Part shown: positions 37,862-46,764 of the stretch, one piece after another
Numbering within the stretch: the first letter of the stretch is position 1
Layout: each line of letters opens with the position of its first letter
Assembly (NCBI RefSeq): GCF_000691805.2
Contig: NZ_DF820487.1
Location: 95,888-159,887 of the forward strand
Direction: 5' to 3'
DNA length: 64,000 nt
DNA from: Weissella oryzae SG25
GTDB lineage: Bacteria > Bacillota > Bacilli > Lactobacillales > Lactobacillaceae
Notes under the pieces: model-generated
Seen by the model: only the letters and a program-made list of their open reading frames with translations
What the model was told of the DNA's origin: nothing
The model's database searches: none
Program-made: the position numbers and the translations under genes

Positions 37862-38818
37862 GTGGCCAAGACACACTTACGCGAATATAGTATTAAAGTT
37901 ATTGTTTTTGTCTTTTCAGGACTGTTAGTAGCAATGGCAATGAATTTCTTCTATATTCCAAATAAGATTTTTTCTGGTGGCTTTAATGGTATTGCTCAAC
38001 TGATTGCTTTGTTTTTTCATGCAATTTTTGGTTTGAATTTACAAGTTGGAGCGATTATCATGGCTTTCAATATTCCAATCGCTTTTGTTGGTTGGAAGTG
38101 GGCGGGGCGTGAATTTACGGTTTGGTCATTCTTACAAAACCTATTTTCAAGCGGTTTGCAAATCTTGTTACCAGAAACTAGCTTAGTTCATTCTGAACCA
38201 ATCCTTGCAGGAATGTTTGGTGGTTTGCTAATGGGAATTGCAATTGGAGTAACCTTTAAGTTTGGCTTCTCAACTGGTGGGATGGATATTGTAGCCGCCG
38301 CCGTTCAAAAGGCGAGTGGCAAATCAATTGGGTTCATTACCTTATTCATTAACGCAGCGATTGTTTTAATCGCCGGGACCTTTATTGGTTGGCAAAATGC
38401 CATGTACACGATTATTGGAATTTATATTACAACAATTGCAATTGATTCGATTCATACGCGTTATCAGAAGTTAACCGCTTTTATTGTTACTAAACGCTCT
38501 TCGGAAGTAGCTAAGGCCCTACAAGAGAGCGTTGTTCGCGGAATTACCATCATGCCTTCATTTGGTGCTTATACGCAGGAGCCTTCAAGTACCCTGATGA
38601 TGGTATTGTCACGGTATGAGTTACGTGAGATGGAGTTATTAACTAAGTCAATCGATCCAGATGCTTTTATCAATGTAATTAACACCGTTGAGACGTCAAA
38701 CAACTTCTTAAACGAGGACTTGCAAAGCCAAATTCGTTTTGAGCGAGTGGCAGCACAAGCACAGCTGAATGAAGCACTTAACTTAGATGAAGCAGCAGAA
38801 AAATTTAAAAATAATTAA
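37862..38818 (+). CDS. YitT family (DUF161/DUF2179) membrane protein
   Basis: 318 residues; five to six hydrophobic segments in the first two thirds, including NFFYIPNKIFSGGFNGIAQL, and a soluble C-terminal DUF2179 domain (from about 215). GTG 37862 follows GGAGGG by 7 bases. Function of the family is not established; transport or sensing is a guess. Confidence 0.88.
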   Translation: MAKTHLREYSIKVIVFVFSGLLVAMAMNFFYIPNKIFSGGFNGIAQLIALFFHAIFGLNLQVGAIIMAFNIPIAFVGWKWAGREFTVWSFLQNLFSSGLQILLPETSLVHSEPILAGMFGGLLMGIAIGVTFKFGFSTGGMDIVAAAVQKASGKSIGFITLFINAAIVLIAGTFIGWQNAMYTIIGIYITTIAIDSIHTRYQKLTAFIVTKRSSEVAKALQESVVRGITIMPSFGAYTQEPSSTLMMVLSRYELREMELLTKSIDPDAFINVINTVETSNNFLNEDLQSQIRFERVAAQAQLNEALNLDEAAEKFKNN

Positions 38819-38833
38819 AAAGAGGAAAATAAA

Positions 38834-39019
38834 ATGCCATTTATTCATGTAGAACTAGTTGAAGGACGTAGCGATGCCCAACTAAAGGCAATGATGACAG
38901 AAATCACTGATGCCGTTGAAAAGAACACTGGGGCACCACGTTCAGCAATTAAGGTAATTGTTAATGAAATGCGCGCTGACCGTTTCATGGACGGTGGTAA
39001 CTTACGTTCAGAAAACTAA
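38834..39019 (+). CDS. 4-oxalocrotonate tautomerase family protein
   Basis: 61 residues. Met is followed by Pro, the catalytic N-terminal proline after Met removal, then FIHVELVEGRSDAQLKAM. Small tautomerases of this type act on unsaturated keto acids; the physiological substrate in LAB is not known. Fifteen bases after yitT and followed by a terminator, so probably co-transcribed. Confidence 0.9.
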   Translation: MPFIHVELVEGRSDAQLKAMMTEITDAVEKNTGAPRSAIKVIVNEMRADRFMDGGNLRSEN

Positions 39020-39030
39020 AAGTTTAAATG

Positions 39031-39072
39031 AACCCCTAGGACTGGAGCTTTGTCGCCAATCCTAGGGGTTTT
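39031..39072 (+). terminator. intrinsic terminator of yitT-tautomerase
   Basis: AACCCCTAGGA pairs with TCCTAGGGGTT, extended by TGG/CCA inside, then TTTT. Confidence 0.9.
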
Positions 39073-39175
39073 ACTGTGGTCGAAAAGCGCTGTATTAATA
39101 AATATCTAGACGTTAACTGATTATCTGTATAAAATATATATGGATATAAATAGACAGGACAAGAACGAGGTAGCT

Positions 39176-40675
39176 ATGACCAATCAATATATAATGGCCT
39201 TGGATCAGGGAACGACTAGTACGCGGGCAATTCTCTTTGACCATGCGGGAAAAGCAGTAGCGGTTGCGCAAAAGGAGTTACCACAAATTTTTAAAAAGCC
39301 AGGCTGGGTTGAACATGATGCCAATACGATTTGGGATGACGCACGCCAAGTAATGGCTGAAGTTATTATCCGTGCAAATGTAGCACCTTATAAAGTAGCG
39401 GGAATTGGTATTACTAATCAGCGCGAAACTACAGTCATTTGGGATAAACTAACGGGGGAACCAATTAGTTCGGCAATTGTCTGGCAATCAAAACAAACCA
39501 GCGAAATTGCTGATGAATTAAAGGCGGCGGGGCTAACTGATTTAGTTCATGCTAAAACCGGTTTATGGATTGATGCATATTTTTCAGCTACTAAGATTAT
39601 GTGGCTTTTGGATAATATTCCAGGTGCGCGGCAAAAGGCTGAAGCTGGTGAGCTGCTATTTGGAACAATTGATAGCTGGTTATTATACAAACTAACAAAT
39701 GGAGCAGTCCACGCAACTGATGTAACAAATGCCAGTCGGACCATGCTTTACAATATTCATGACTTGACTTGGGATGAAGAGTTACTAGATTTGTTTAATA
39801 TTCCAAAAGCAATCTTACCAACCGTACAAGATTCTTCAAGCAATTTTGGTTATACGGCTGAGTATGCTTTCTTTGGTATCCAGGTGCCAATTACCGGAAT
39901 TGCCGGTGATCAGCAAGCCGCTTTATTTGGGCATAAGGCCTTTAGCGTTGGTGACGTAAAAAACACTTTTGGTACTGGTTCCTTTATTGTTATGAATACA
40001 GGCGACCGCGTGGCTCAATCAAATAATGGCTTACTATCAACAATTGCATACGGTTTAAATGGTGAAGTGAAGTACGCTTTGGAGGGTTCTGTTTTTATTG
40101 CTGGAGCTGCAATTCAATGGCTAAGAGATGGCTTGGAATTAATTGACTCCGCCAAAGACACAGCGGCCATGGCACAACGTGCTTATGAACAACATCCAGA
40201 TCCAATTTATTTAGTACCGGCCTTTTCAGGACTTGGTGCTCCTTATTGGGATCAAGCAGTCAGAGGGGCAATGTTTGGCTTAACACGAGCAACGACAAGA
40301 AATGATTTGGTTAGAGCAACCTTAGAGTCACTTGCATATCAAACACGGGATGTATTAGTTGCAATGGCCGAAGATACTGACATTGACTTATCATCTTTGG
40401 TAATTGATGGTGGTGTGGCAGCCAATGGTTATTTACATCAGTTCCAAGCAGATCTTTTGCATATTCGTATTACCCGACCTGAACAGGTTGAAACAACCGC
40501 TTTGGGGGCTGCCTTTTTAGCTGGTTTAGGAGTTGGGTATTGGCCTTCAATTGAAGATCTACCAGATGCAGGTGAAAAAATTGTGTGCGAACCTAATCAA
40601 GCGAAATTTGCTGAACATGAGGCGGCTTATCAGGGTTGGAAGAAAGCCGTTCTGGCTGCTCAATTTTTTAAGTAA
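39176..40675 (+). CDS. glpK: glycerol kinase
   Basis: 499-residue FGGY-family kinase. DQGTTSTRAILFD at the N-terminus, ITNQRETTVIWDKLTG near 75, FGTGSFIVMNTGD near 265 and LVIDGGVAANGYL near 405 are signatures. ATG 39176 has GAGG upstream. In the segment where many Firmicutes carry the PTS-phosphorylated His (a Y-H-F-F/Y-G stretch), this enzyme reads YAFFG, so HPr control is probably absent. glpF and glpO are not adjacent. Confidence 0.96.
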   Translation: MTNQYIMALDQGTTSTRAILFDHAGKAVAVAQKELPQIFKKPGWVEHDANTIWDDARQVMAEVIIRANVAPYKVAGIGITNQRETTVIWDKLTGEPISSAIVWQSKQTSEIADELKAAGLTDLVHAKTGLWIDAYFSATKIMWLLDNIPGARQKAEAGELLFGTIDSWLLYKLTNGAVHATDVTNASRTMLYNIHDLTWDEELLDLFNIPKAILPTVQDSSSNFGYTAEYAFFGIQVPITGIAGDQQAALFGHKAFSVGDVKNTFGTGSFIVMNTGDRVAQSNNGLLSTIAYGLNGEVKYALEGSVFIAGAAIQWLRDGLELIDSAKDTAAMAQRAYEQHPDPIYLVPAFSGLGAPYWDQAVRGAMFGLTRATTRNDLVRATLESLAYQTRDVLVAMAEDTDIDLSSLVIDGGVAANGYLHQFQADLLHIRITRPEQVETTALGAAFLAGLGVGYWPSIEDLPDAGEKIVCEPNQAKFAEHEAAYQGWKKAVLAAQFFK

Positions 40676-40697
40676 AGAAGTTTGCAATTAAGTGAAT

Positions 40698-40738
40698 TCC
40701 TTGTTGAGTAGGTTAAGACTACTTAATGGGGAGTTTTT
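40698..40738 (+). terminator. intrinsic terminator of glpK
   Basis: A 14-bp stem with several G-T pairs runs from TCCTTG... to ...TGGGGA around a GTTAAGA loop, followed by TTTTT. Confidence 0.7.
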
Positions 40739-40956
40739 ATTTGGGCAGTTAATTTTTGATTGCATAGTTTTAGCTATTAAGTAGCAAAATCGTTAATTTG
40801 AAATAAAAAGGTCAAATTGCTAGCAATTAAGCTTATTGGTGAATATTATTTGTAAAAACAATGAATTTCTCCGCTAAAGCCGGTCCATATTGTATACTAG
40901 GTTTAGATGAAATTTTAGTATTATTAGATTTTGTTGCTATGGAAGAGGTAAGATTT

Positions 40957-41928
40957 ATGAGTAAAGTTTCGAAGAAAACGGTCTTTGCTGGTGTCGCTGG
41001 AACAATTGGGGTTGTTGCATCGACACAAATTCCTGGTGTTCAAGCTGCAGTTGAGAAATTAACTGAGGGGCAGGTTAAGACACCAACAGAGAAAGCAACG
41101 ACTACAGCTAGTCATGATTTTAGTCGGGTTAGTGACCAAGGGACAAGTTCATCAGTAAGAACGTCCTCGCAGGTTGCTAACTCACAGGCGCAAAAGACGG
41201 CCCAGAAGAGTAGTAGTAGCAGTGTTATTGTTCAAAAGAATCAAGCTGATAACGCTGTTGTCACAGTTAATAGCGCAGCTGATTCTAATGACACAGCAGC
41301 GAGTTCAACTAGCGCAGTAGCTGATGTACCAAATACACCAGCTGAGACGGCAGCAGTGGCTAGTACAGCGCCACAGAGCAAGCCAGCCAATACAACACAA
41401 GTAACAATTCAAGATGGTGATACTCTAAGTGCAATTGCTGCTCAATACGGAGTAACAGTTGATGCAATCTTGGATGCTAATCAAACTGATTTAAGCCTAT
41501 TGCAGATTGGCACGATTATCTATGTACCTGAAGCAGGAACGACTGCTACGAGCGATGTAACCAACGATAATAATAGCTTAACTGACACAGAGCAAAATGA
41601 TGTAGTTAGCCTTGCGCAGACAATGGCTAATGAGCAAGTAACTGGAATTTCAGCGGCTACTTTTGTCAGTCAAGTATTTGGACAGGCTGGCATTACTTTA
41701 CCAGCTTCGACAATTGCACTTGAAGGTAATTGCACGATAAGTACAGGTATGAGTAATATTCAACCAGGTGAACTACTATTTTGGGGGACACAGGGTGCTA
41801 GTTATAATGTAGCGATTTCTTTGGGCGGAAATCTCTACGTAGGAGTATCACTTGAAACTGGGCAAGTACAATTGGCATCATTTGATGCAACTAATGGGCC
41901 AAGCTTTATCGGTAGTGTAAACGCATAA
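40957..41928 (+). CDS. secreted LysM protein with degenerate NlpC/P60-like domain
   Basis: 323 residues. A signal-like N-terminus (KKTVFAGVAGTIGVVAST, ending near VQA), a low-complexity Ser/Thr/Ala linker, and one LysM domain at about 149-192 (TIQDGDTLSAIAAQYGVTVD). The C-terminal domain follows the NlpC/P60 outline (FVSQVFGQAGITLP, GELLFWG) but where the family has DCSGFV this reads SAATFV, and the His of the HVGIY strand is Asn (YNVAISLG). Both catalytic residues are missing. ATG 40957 follows GAAGAGG; the frame is open further upstream to 40861, without a ribosome site. Confidence 0.82.
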   Translation: MSKVSKKTVFAGVAGTIGVVASTQIPGVQAAVEKLTEGQVKTPTEKATTTASHDFSRVSDQGTSSSVRTSSQVANSQAQKTAQKSSSSSVIVQKNQADNAVVTVNSAADSNDTAASSTSAVADVPNTPAETAAVASTAPQSKPANTTQVTIQDGDTLSAIAAQYGVTVDAILDANQTDLSLLQIGTIIYVPEAGTTATSDVTNDNNSLTDTEQNDVVSLAQTMANEQVTGISAATFVSQVFGQAGITLPASTIALEGNCTISTGMSNIQPGELLFWGTQGASYNVAISLGGNLYVGVSLETGQVQLASFDATNGPSFIGSVNA

Positions 41929-41930
41929 TA

Positions 41931-41968
41931 AAAAAACTTCGATCATATTTGATCGAAGTTTTTTTATG
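41931..41968. terminator. bidirectional terminator between LysM gene and deoxynucleoside kinase
   Basis: AAAAAACTTCGATCA pairs with TGATCGAAGTTTTTT over a TATT loop, serving both converging genes. Confidence 0.93.
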
Positions 41969-41971
41969 AAT

Positions 41972-42613
41972 TTAATTAGCGTCATCTAAAGCAGCTAGAC
42001 GTTCATCAATAATTGCTAGTACAGCTTGTCGGTTACTCTCATCTTCAAGATCATATTTTTGTAAGTCAATCTTCATCTTAGGTGAGGCATCATATTCTTC
42101 ATACCATTGTTTGTAAGCTGACCACATTTTGAAATAATAAGCTCGGAGCGATTCGTTATCATCAAATTGTTCATAATCACGGCCGCGCTTTTTGATACGG
42201 TATAGAATTGTTTCAAAATCAGCATCAGCAAAGACCATCAAATCAGGTCGGCCTTTTTGCATTGACTTAATCTCATCCATCATGTTGTTTAAGAGGGTCA
42301 TGTAGACATCTAACTCAGCGTCTGAGATATTACCAGAACTATGGTTTTCTTTAGTGAAGAGGGCATCTTCATAAATTGATCGGTCTAAGACATTATTATC
42401 ATCAGCAAGGGCCTTTTTAATCATCGCAAAGCGCTTGTTTAGGAAATAAATTTGTAATAAGAAACCATATTGCTTAGGGTCTGCATAATATAAGGGTAAA
42501 ACAGGGTTTTCACCAACTGGTTCAAAAAATGCCTGGGTTCCTAAATGGTTAGAAATTAATTCTGTAAGAGTTGTTTTACCAACTCCAATCATACCGGCTG
42601 TGATAATCACCAT
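41972..42613 (-). CDS. deoxynucleoside kinase (dAK/dGK family)
   Basis: 213 residues; phosphorylates deoxynucleosides for salvage. P-loop GMIGVGKTTL near residue 6, VLDRSIYEDALF near 75 (the DRS motif) and KKRGRDYEQ (lid region) near 142 fit the LAB dAK/dGK family. I chose the ATG at 42613, with AAGGA 5-6 bases upstream; a longer frame starts at 42652 without a site. Substrate base cannot be assigned. LAB often carry two such genes in tandem; here there is one. Confidence 0.9.
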   Translation of the reverse strand: MVIITAGMIGVGKTTLTELISNHLGTQAFFEPVGENPVLPLYYADPKQYGFLLQIYFLNKRFAMIKKALADDNNVLDRSIYEDALFTKENHSSGNISDAELDVYMTLLNNMMDEIKSMQKGRPDLMVFADADFETILYRIKKRGRDYEQFDDNESLRAYYFKMWSAYKQWYEEYDASPKMKIDLQKYDLEDESNRQAVLAIIDERLAALDDAN

Positions 42614-42845
42614 GGTAGTCCTTCTTCCGCTGAAATTTTTATCTTTTCCCATACTAACTTGCTAGTAGGGTTCAAAGCTCTGTCATTTATAATAACGAAG
42701 AAAATGATAGATTTCAATTCTTGACATTTTAGATATGGTCGTAAATTAGATTATTTGTCTGGTAAGACAACAAATGTTTTGAAATCAAAATTGTTTAGAT
42801 AAACTTTGGTACAATATAACTAATTAACTAGTGTGAGGAATGACC

Positions 42846-43676
42846 ATGAAATATAAAATGTTAGTTTCTGATTTAGATGAAACGTTATTAAATGATAATG
42901 GCACAATCAATGAGAAAAATGTTACAGCGATTAAGGCTGCTAGTGCGGCAGGTTTCAAGTTTGTCCCAAATACAGGGCGGTCATACCTTTCAGTACAAAG
43001 TTTATTGAGGGAGTTAGACTTATATGACCAGATAGACCAGTTTGTAATTTCTTACAACGGGGCGGCAATTATCGAAAACAAGGGCAATCAGGTAGTATTA
43101 ACGCAAGAAATGCCTTTCAGTCTAGCAAAGTCAGTTCTGACTGCAGGCTTAGTGGACACAACGGTCGATGCCCATATTTATACGGTAGAAAAGCTTTACA
43201 TTTATAATTTATCAGACAGTGATCGGCAATATATGGCTGATCGGCAGGTGCCATATGAAGTTATTACAACGGCTGATATTACGTTCTTGGCTAAAGAACC
43301 AATTATGAAGGTGATTTTCGAATCTGCTGATGCCAAAGTACGTGAGCAAATTAAGACGGCAGTTATGGCAGCAGTTGGTAGTCAGGTTACGGCAACATTT
43401 TCTTCGAATCGCTATGTTGAATTTAATAAGCAAGGTGTCAATAAGGGTGCTGCGACTTTACACCTAGCTGAACAATTAGGGATTCAGGCGAGCGAAGTAA
43501 TGGCAATTGGGGATAATAATAATGATATTGCAATGATTGAGGCAGCTGGTTTAGGAATTGCCGTAGCTAATGCCATTCCAACGGTTAAGGACATTGCTAA
43601 TTTGGTTACTAAACGTACAAATAATGAAGGGGCGATTGCTGAAGTTTTGGAGCAATATGTATTAGGAGGCAATTAA
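42846..43676 (+). CDS. Cof-type HAD hydrolase
   Basis: 276 residues. HAD motif I SDLDETLL, motif III/IV MAIGDNNNDIAMIEAAGLGIAV, and an inserted type II cap. Cof-like phosphatases act on sugar phosphates or flavin mononucleotide-type substrates; not assignable here. ATG 42846 was chosen over 42840 because GAGGA ends one base before 42840 but 6 bases before 42846. A -10 TACAAT lies at 42810-42815. Confidence 0.92.
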   Translation: MKYKMLVSDLDETLLNDNGTINEKNVTAIKAASAAGFKFVPNTGRSYLSVQSLLRELDLYDQIDQFVISYNGAAIIENKGNQVVLTQEMPFSLAKSVLTAGLVDTTVDAHIYTVEKLYIYNLSDSDRQYMADRQVPYEVITTADITFLAKEPIMKVIFESADAKVREQIKTAVMAAVGSQVTATFSSNRYVEFNKQGVNKGAATLHLAEQLGIQASEVMAIGDNNNDIAMIEAAGLGIAVANAIPTVKDIANLVTKRTNNEGAIAEVLEQYVLGGN

Positions 43677-43889
43677 ATGAAGGGGAACATCCGTTTAATC
43701 ATTTTTTCAGTTTTAGTACTGCTGTTATTCGTTGTTTTGATGCTAATTAGCACTTATTTTGCTTGGGCAAAGGCGATAACTTTACTGGCCTTCATTATCC
43801 TTTTCTTAATCAGTTCATATGCAATGACGCAAATTACGCTGTATGAAAAAAAGCGAAAGCGGGAGAAGCAAGATGCAGAAAAGAATTAA
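43677..43889 (+). CDS. small two-helix membrane protein
   Basis: 70 residues directly after the HAD stop: two hydrophobic helices (about 7-25 and 31-52) and a Lys/Arg-rich tail. No family recognised. It overlaps the following protease gene by 17 bases, so the three genes form an operon and it may assist the protease. Confidence 0.7.
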   Translation: MKGNIRLIIFSVLVLLLFVVLMLISTYFAWAKAITLLAFIILFLISSYAMTQITLYEKKRKREKQDAEKN

Positions 43890-44613
43890 TTATGGTCAGA
43901 TTCTAAGTGGAATTATATGGATAATTGTTGGTTTGATCTTCGATGCTATTATTCAAGTTGTTGGGGTTGAGGTGTCAAAAGTTTTCGGCAAGCTTAGTGG
44001 TCTTGGCCCAAATAGTTTGCCCAGTTTAGCAATTGAAATTATAGTGATTATCCTCTTAGCAGCATTAGCAATGTGGGTGCTTGTAAAATGGGGAATTCGG
44101 CCAGTATCACCCAAATTTGGTTTACACCAATTTAGATGGGAAAAGTTACGCTATGTATTGTGGGGTTACTTAGCAATTATTGGGGTTTCCATGGTGGTAA
44201 ATCTGGTTCAGGTTCTTGTAAATGGAAAGGTGCATGTTGCACAAAATCAGCAATTGCTTGAGATGATGGCTAAACAAGGACCAAACCGCTTGGTTTTTGT
44301 CCTTACATTAGCAGTTTTAGTAGCGCCTTTCATTGAGGAAACGATTTTTCGAGGAATAATTCTAAATTACTTTTTCAAAAAGAGTAATTGGTGGATTAAT
44401 GTTGTTCTTTCAGGCGTGTTGTTTGGTTATTTTCATTTAATGGGTTATGACAGTTTTGATATTTTTGCCTTTTTACAATACTCAACAATGGGAATAATCT
44501 TAGCGATTGTATATAAGAAAACTAAGCAGATTCAGTATTCAATTAGTTTACATTTATTGAATAATGCAATTGGTGCGATTAGTATTATTGCCATGGTGAT
44601 GAATACAAAATAG
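43873..44613 (+). CDS. CPBP family intramembrane metalloprotease
   Basis: 246 residues with about seven membrane segments. The three Abi/CAAX motifs are present: FIEETIFRGIIL (EExxxR), SGVLFGYFHL (FxxxH) and HLLNNAIG (HxxxN). In LAB such genes often confer bacteriocin self-immunity or process membrane proteins; no bacteriocin gene is nearby. ATG 43873 was chosen because GGGAGAAG lies just upstream. Confidence 0.9.
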   Translation: MQKRINYGQILSGIIWIIVGLIFDAIIQVVGVEVSKVFGKLSGLGPNSLPSLAIEIIVIILLAALAMWVLVKWGIRPVSPKFGLHQFRWEKLRYVLWGYLAIIGVSMVVNLVQVLVNGKVHVAQNQQLLEMMAKQGPNRLVFVLTLAVLVAPFIEETIFRGIILNYFFKKSNWWINVVLSGVLFGYFHLMGYDSFDIFAFLQYSTMGIILAIVYKKTKQIQYSISLHLLNNAIGAISIIAMVMNTK

Positions 44614-44657
44614 TTAATTTTAATGTATTAATTAATATTAAAGTGTGATAAAAGTGG

Positions 44658-44694
44658 ACCGTATCCATTCAGTTAGGGGGTACGGTTTTCTTTT
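44658..44694 (+). terminator. intrinsic terminator after the CPBP protease
   Basis: ACCGTATCC pairs with GGGTACGGT-type bases on the other arm and is followed by TTTTCTTTT. Confidence 0.8.
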
Positions 44695-44794
44695 ATGATT
44701 ATTTCGTGAACAGTAAGTAGAGAAAGCACGAATGTGACTGCTTTTTAGCACAAATTTGCGTATAATAATGGTAGAGAAAGCGGGAGGTAATACT

Positions 44795-45310
44795 ATGACA
44801 AGATATATTCACACAACCTTTGGTACAAGAGAAGTTTTAAGTGAAGTTCGTAATAAACACCTTGATCGACCAATTCATCTGAGTGTAGAAGATGGTGATC
44901 AGTCACGGGCGCAATTAATTGAATTGACCGATGATCCTAAATCAGTTTTTACAGTACCAACATCATATAAAGTCATTTCTTCAGCCGGGGATGATAGTGA
45001 ACTCCGAGGTTGGATGATGTTTACTTTTATTACGCTAAATGATCAAGAACGTGATAATTTTATTCGTCGCTATGATGCCTTTTTGAAGCAAGGTAACTTG
45101 CATGGGGGATTATCATCCTTCTTGCTACAGCGGACCAATAATGACCATCAATTAGTCTTGCTTTCAACTTGGAAGAGTAAGGATCAGTGGCAAAACTGGT
45201 CTGAGGAGAGTGATTTTCCAATGCGCCGTTATGAAGGACCAAATGCGAGCTATAACCTACGGCGAGTTGGCTACAGTTTTAAGGCCTTCAGCAAGAGTAG
45301 TTTGAATTAA
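44795..45310 (+). CDS. antibiotic biosynthesis monooxygenase (ABM) domain protein
   Basis: 171 residues. The C-terminal part (about 80-165) has the ABM ferredoxin-like fold pattern with FLLQRTNNDHQLVLLSTWKS and the SxEAFxxW-like DQWQNWSEESDF. Family members include heme-degrading and quinol monooxygenases; the residues needed for heme use cannot be judged by eye. ATG 44795 follows GGGAGG; a TATAAT stands near 44761. Monocistronic. Confidence 0.78.
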   Translation: MTRYIHTTFGTREVLSEVRNKHLDRPIHLSVEDGDQSRAQLIELTDDPKSVFTVPTSYKVISSAGDDSELRGWMMFTFITLNDQERDNFIRRYDAFLKQGNLHGGLSSFLLQRTNNDHQLVLLSTWKSKDQWQNWSEESDFPMRRYEGPNASYNLRRVGYSFKAFSKSSLN

Positions 45311-45361
45311 TAAATTAAGCTAGGCAACAGAACTGATTTTTGCTAGAATAGTACTGTTGTT

Positions 45362-45445
45362 GCCGCCGTGGCGGAACTGGCAGACGCGCACCGTTCAGGT
45401 CGGTGTGGGTGTATTCCCGTGCAGGTTCGATTCCTGTCGGCGGCA
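45362..45445 (+). tRNA. tRNA-Leu (anticodon CAG)
   Basis: 84 bases without encoded CCA. The acceptor stem GCCGCCG/CGGCGGC is perfect, with A as discriminator. The anticodon arm CACCG-TTCAGGT-CGGTG gives CAG; a long variable arm (GGGTGTATTCCC) marks it as class II. The T arm is CAGG-TTCGATT-CCTG. Its 3' end is the phage attachment site. Confidence 0.97.
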
Positions 45446-45604
45446 TTCTGGGACATTTTGGTAAAACTGAGCAAACGCTGATATATAGGCACAAACGCCT
45501 ATAGGTCGGCGTTTTCTTTTGTTTTTAAAAAGGTCGTTTTTCCCATGATTTCCCGTCATTTTCCACCGTTTCACACAAGTTTTACTACAAATTTACTACA
45601 AGTT
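45421..45604. other. left attachment region of the prophage (attL)
   Basis: The tRNA-Leu 3' end joins phage DNA here. The integrase gene ends at 45605 facing the tRNA. Between them are a hairpin terminator and two direct copies of TTTACTACAA at 45581 and 45592, which look like integrase arm-binding sites. The core is probably within the T arm/acceptor end of the tRNA; it cannot be delimited without the right end. Confidence 0.7.
45474..45520. terminator. intrinsic terminator at the phage/tRNA junction
   Basis: AACGCTGA pairs with TCGGCGTT, TATAGGC with GCCTATA inside, then TTTTCTTTT on the + strand. It can end the tRNA transcript. Confidence 0.8.
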
Positions 45605-46672
45605 TTAGAGCAGTTTTAGCGACTTATCATCCTCTGATTTCCTTGTTCTATCAAGCATGTGAGTGTAGACTCTTAAAGTCATTGCGACGTTAGTGTGTCC
45701 CAAACGTTCAGAAACGTACTGAATATCAACACCTTGTGAAAGTAACCAAGAGGCGTGAGTGTGGCGCAAACCGTGAAAGGTAATCATTTTAGGCGACTTG
45801 ATAGCTACTAATTGTGATTTTAATCTTTTATTCGCAGCAGCTGATGTAATTGGTTGGTCATCGCCAAAGATAAACTGTGTACGTTTATGAGTGGGGCTCC
45901 AGATATTAAAGTCATCTATGATATTCATAGGAACCGAAACACGACGCACAGAAGATTTTGTTTTAGTCACCTGAATATTTTTAGTTACTTGATTCCAAGA
46001 TTTATTTATGTCGATATACCCATTGATAAAATCATTCCACGTGAGGGCAGCCAGTTCCTCATAGCGGGCGCCTGTGAACAGTCCTAGGTAAATCATCATA
46101 TCTGAGTAAGAGCGCTCAGAGGGCTGTATTTCTTGGATATACGAAGCTAATGCTTTTATTTGCGGTTCTTCTAAAAACTTCAAATCTTTATGCTTGCCGT
46201 CTTTTCCGGTAATTGCTATATCAGTAATTGGATCACGGATAATTATGCCTTCATACAAGGCAGACTTTAGAGCTTGATGAAGTTGATATTTAATCTTTTG
46301 CACCGTTTCGGTAGCATATCGCTTACCAAGCGTATTAAAGAACTCTTGCGCCATTGACCGATTGAAGGCTTGCACAGTTATGCCGGGCAAGAGTTCTTTT
46401 ATATGAGCTTCTGTACGTCTGTACCACACCTTAGTGGAGTAGGAAACGTCTTGTTTGTATAGCTCATACCATTCACGAAAGAAATCAGATAGTAGTTTTT
46501 CTTGATTGGTTACTATGTAGCCTTTGGCGTTTAATTCTTCTTGTTCTCTAGCCCAAGCTCTAGCCTCTGTTTTACCTTTGAAGCCACCCTTAGACTTCTT
46601 TTTATATGTGCCATTTTCTTTGATTGAAATAGAAACAGTGTAGGTTTTACCTCGTTTAAATACGCTTGCCAT
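45605..46672 (-). CDS. int: phage tyrosine recombinase (integrase)
   Basis: 355 residues. An N-terminal AP2-like arm-binding domain (KRGKTYTVSISIKENG), a SAM-like core-binding domain (about 60-150), and a catalytic domain with Arg in LFTGARYEELAAL, HxxR in FHGLRHTHASWLL, and the nucleophile Tyr in RVYTHMLDRT. It is adjacent to attL and points toward it, the usual layout. Confidence 0.96.
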   Translation of the reverse strand: MASVFKRGKTYTVSISIKENGTYKKKSKGGFKGKTEARAWAREQEELNAKGYIVTNQEKLLSDFFREWYELYKQDVSYSTKVWYRRTEAHIKELLPGITVQAFNRSMAQEFFNTLGKRYATETVQKIKYQLHQALKSALYEGIIIRDPITDIAITGKDGKHKDLKFLEEPQIKALASYIQEIQPSERSYSDMMIYLGLFTGARYEELAALTWNDFINGYIDINKSWNQVTKNIQVTKTKSSVRRVSVPMNIIDDFNIWSPTHKRTQFIFGDDQPITSAAANKRLKSQLVAIKSPKMITFHGLRHTHASWLLSQGVDIQYVSERLGHTNVAMTLRVYTHMLDRTRKSEDDKSLKLL

Positions 46673-46764
46673 AAGTTAGACCTAATCTTTCTGAATGAAT
46701 TAAAGCAGTTTAAAGACATACTCAGGTCTAGGGCTGATTTTATTTGTGGGTAATCGTGTGGGAC

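Noticed and set aside
39073..39120. Catabolite-responsive element before glpK (GAAAAGCGCTGTA)
   Set aside because: Too many mismatches to the cre consensus, and spacing to the start gives no extra support.
46531..46719. 62-codon minus-strand frame overlapping the int start
   Set aside because: Shadow of int with no ribosome site.
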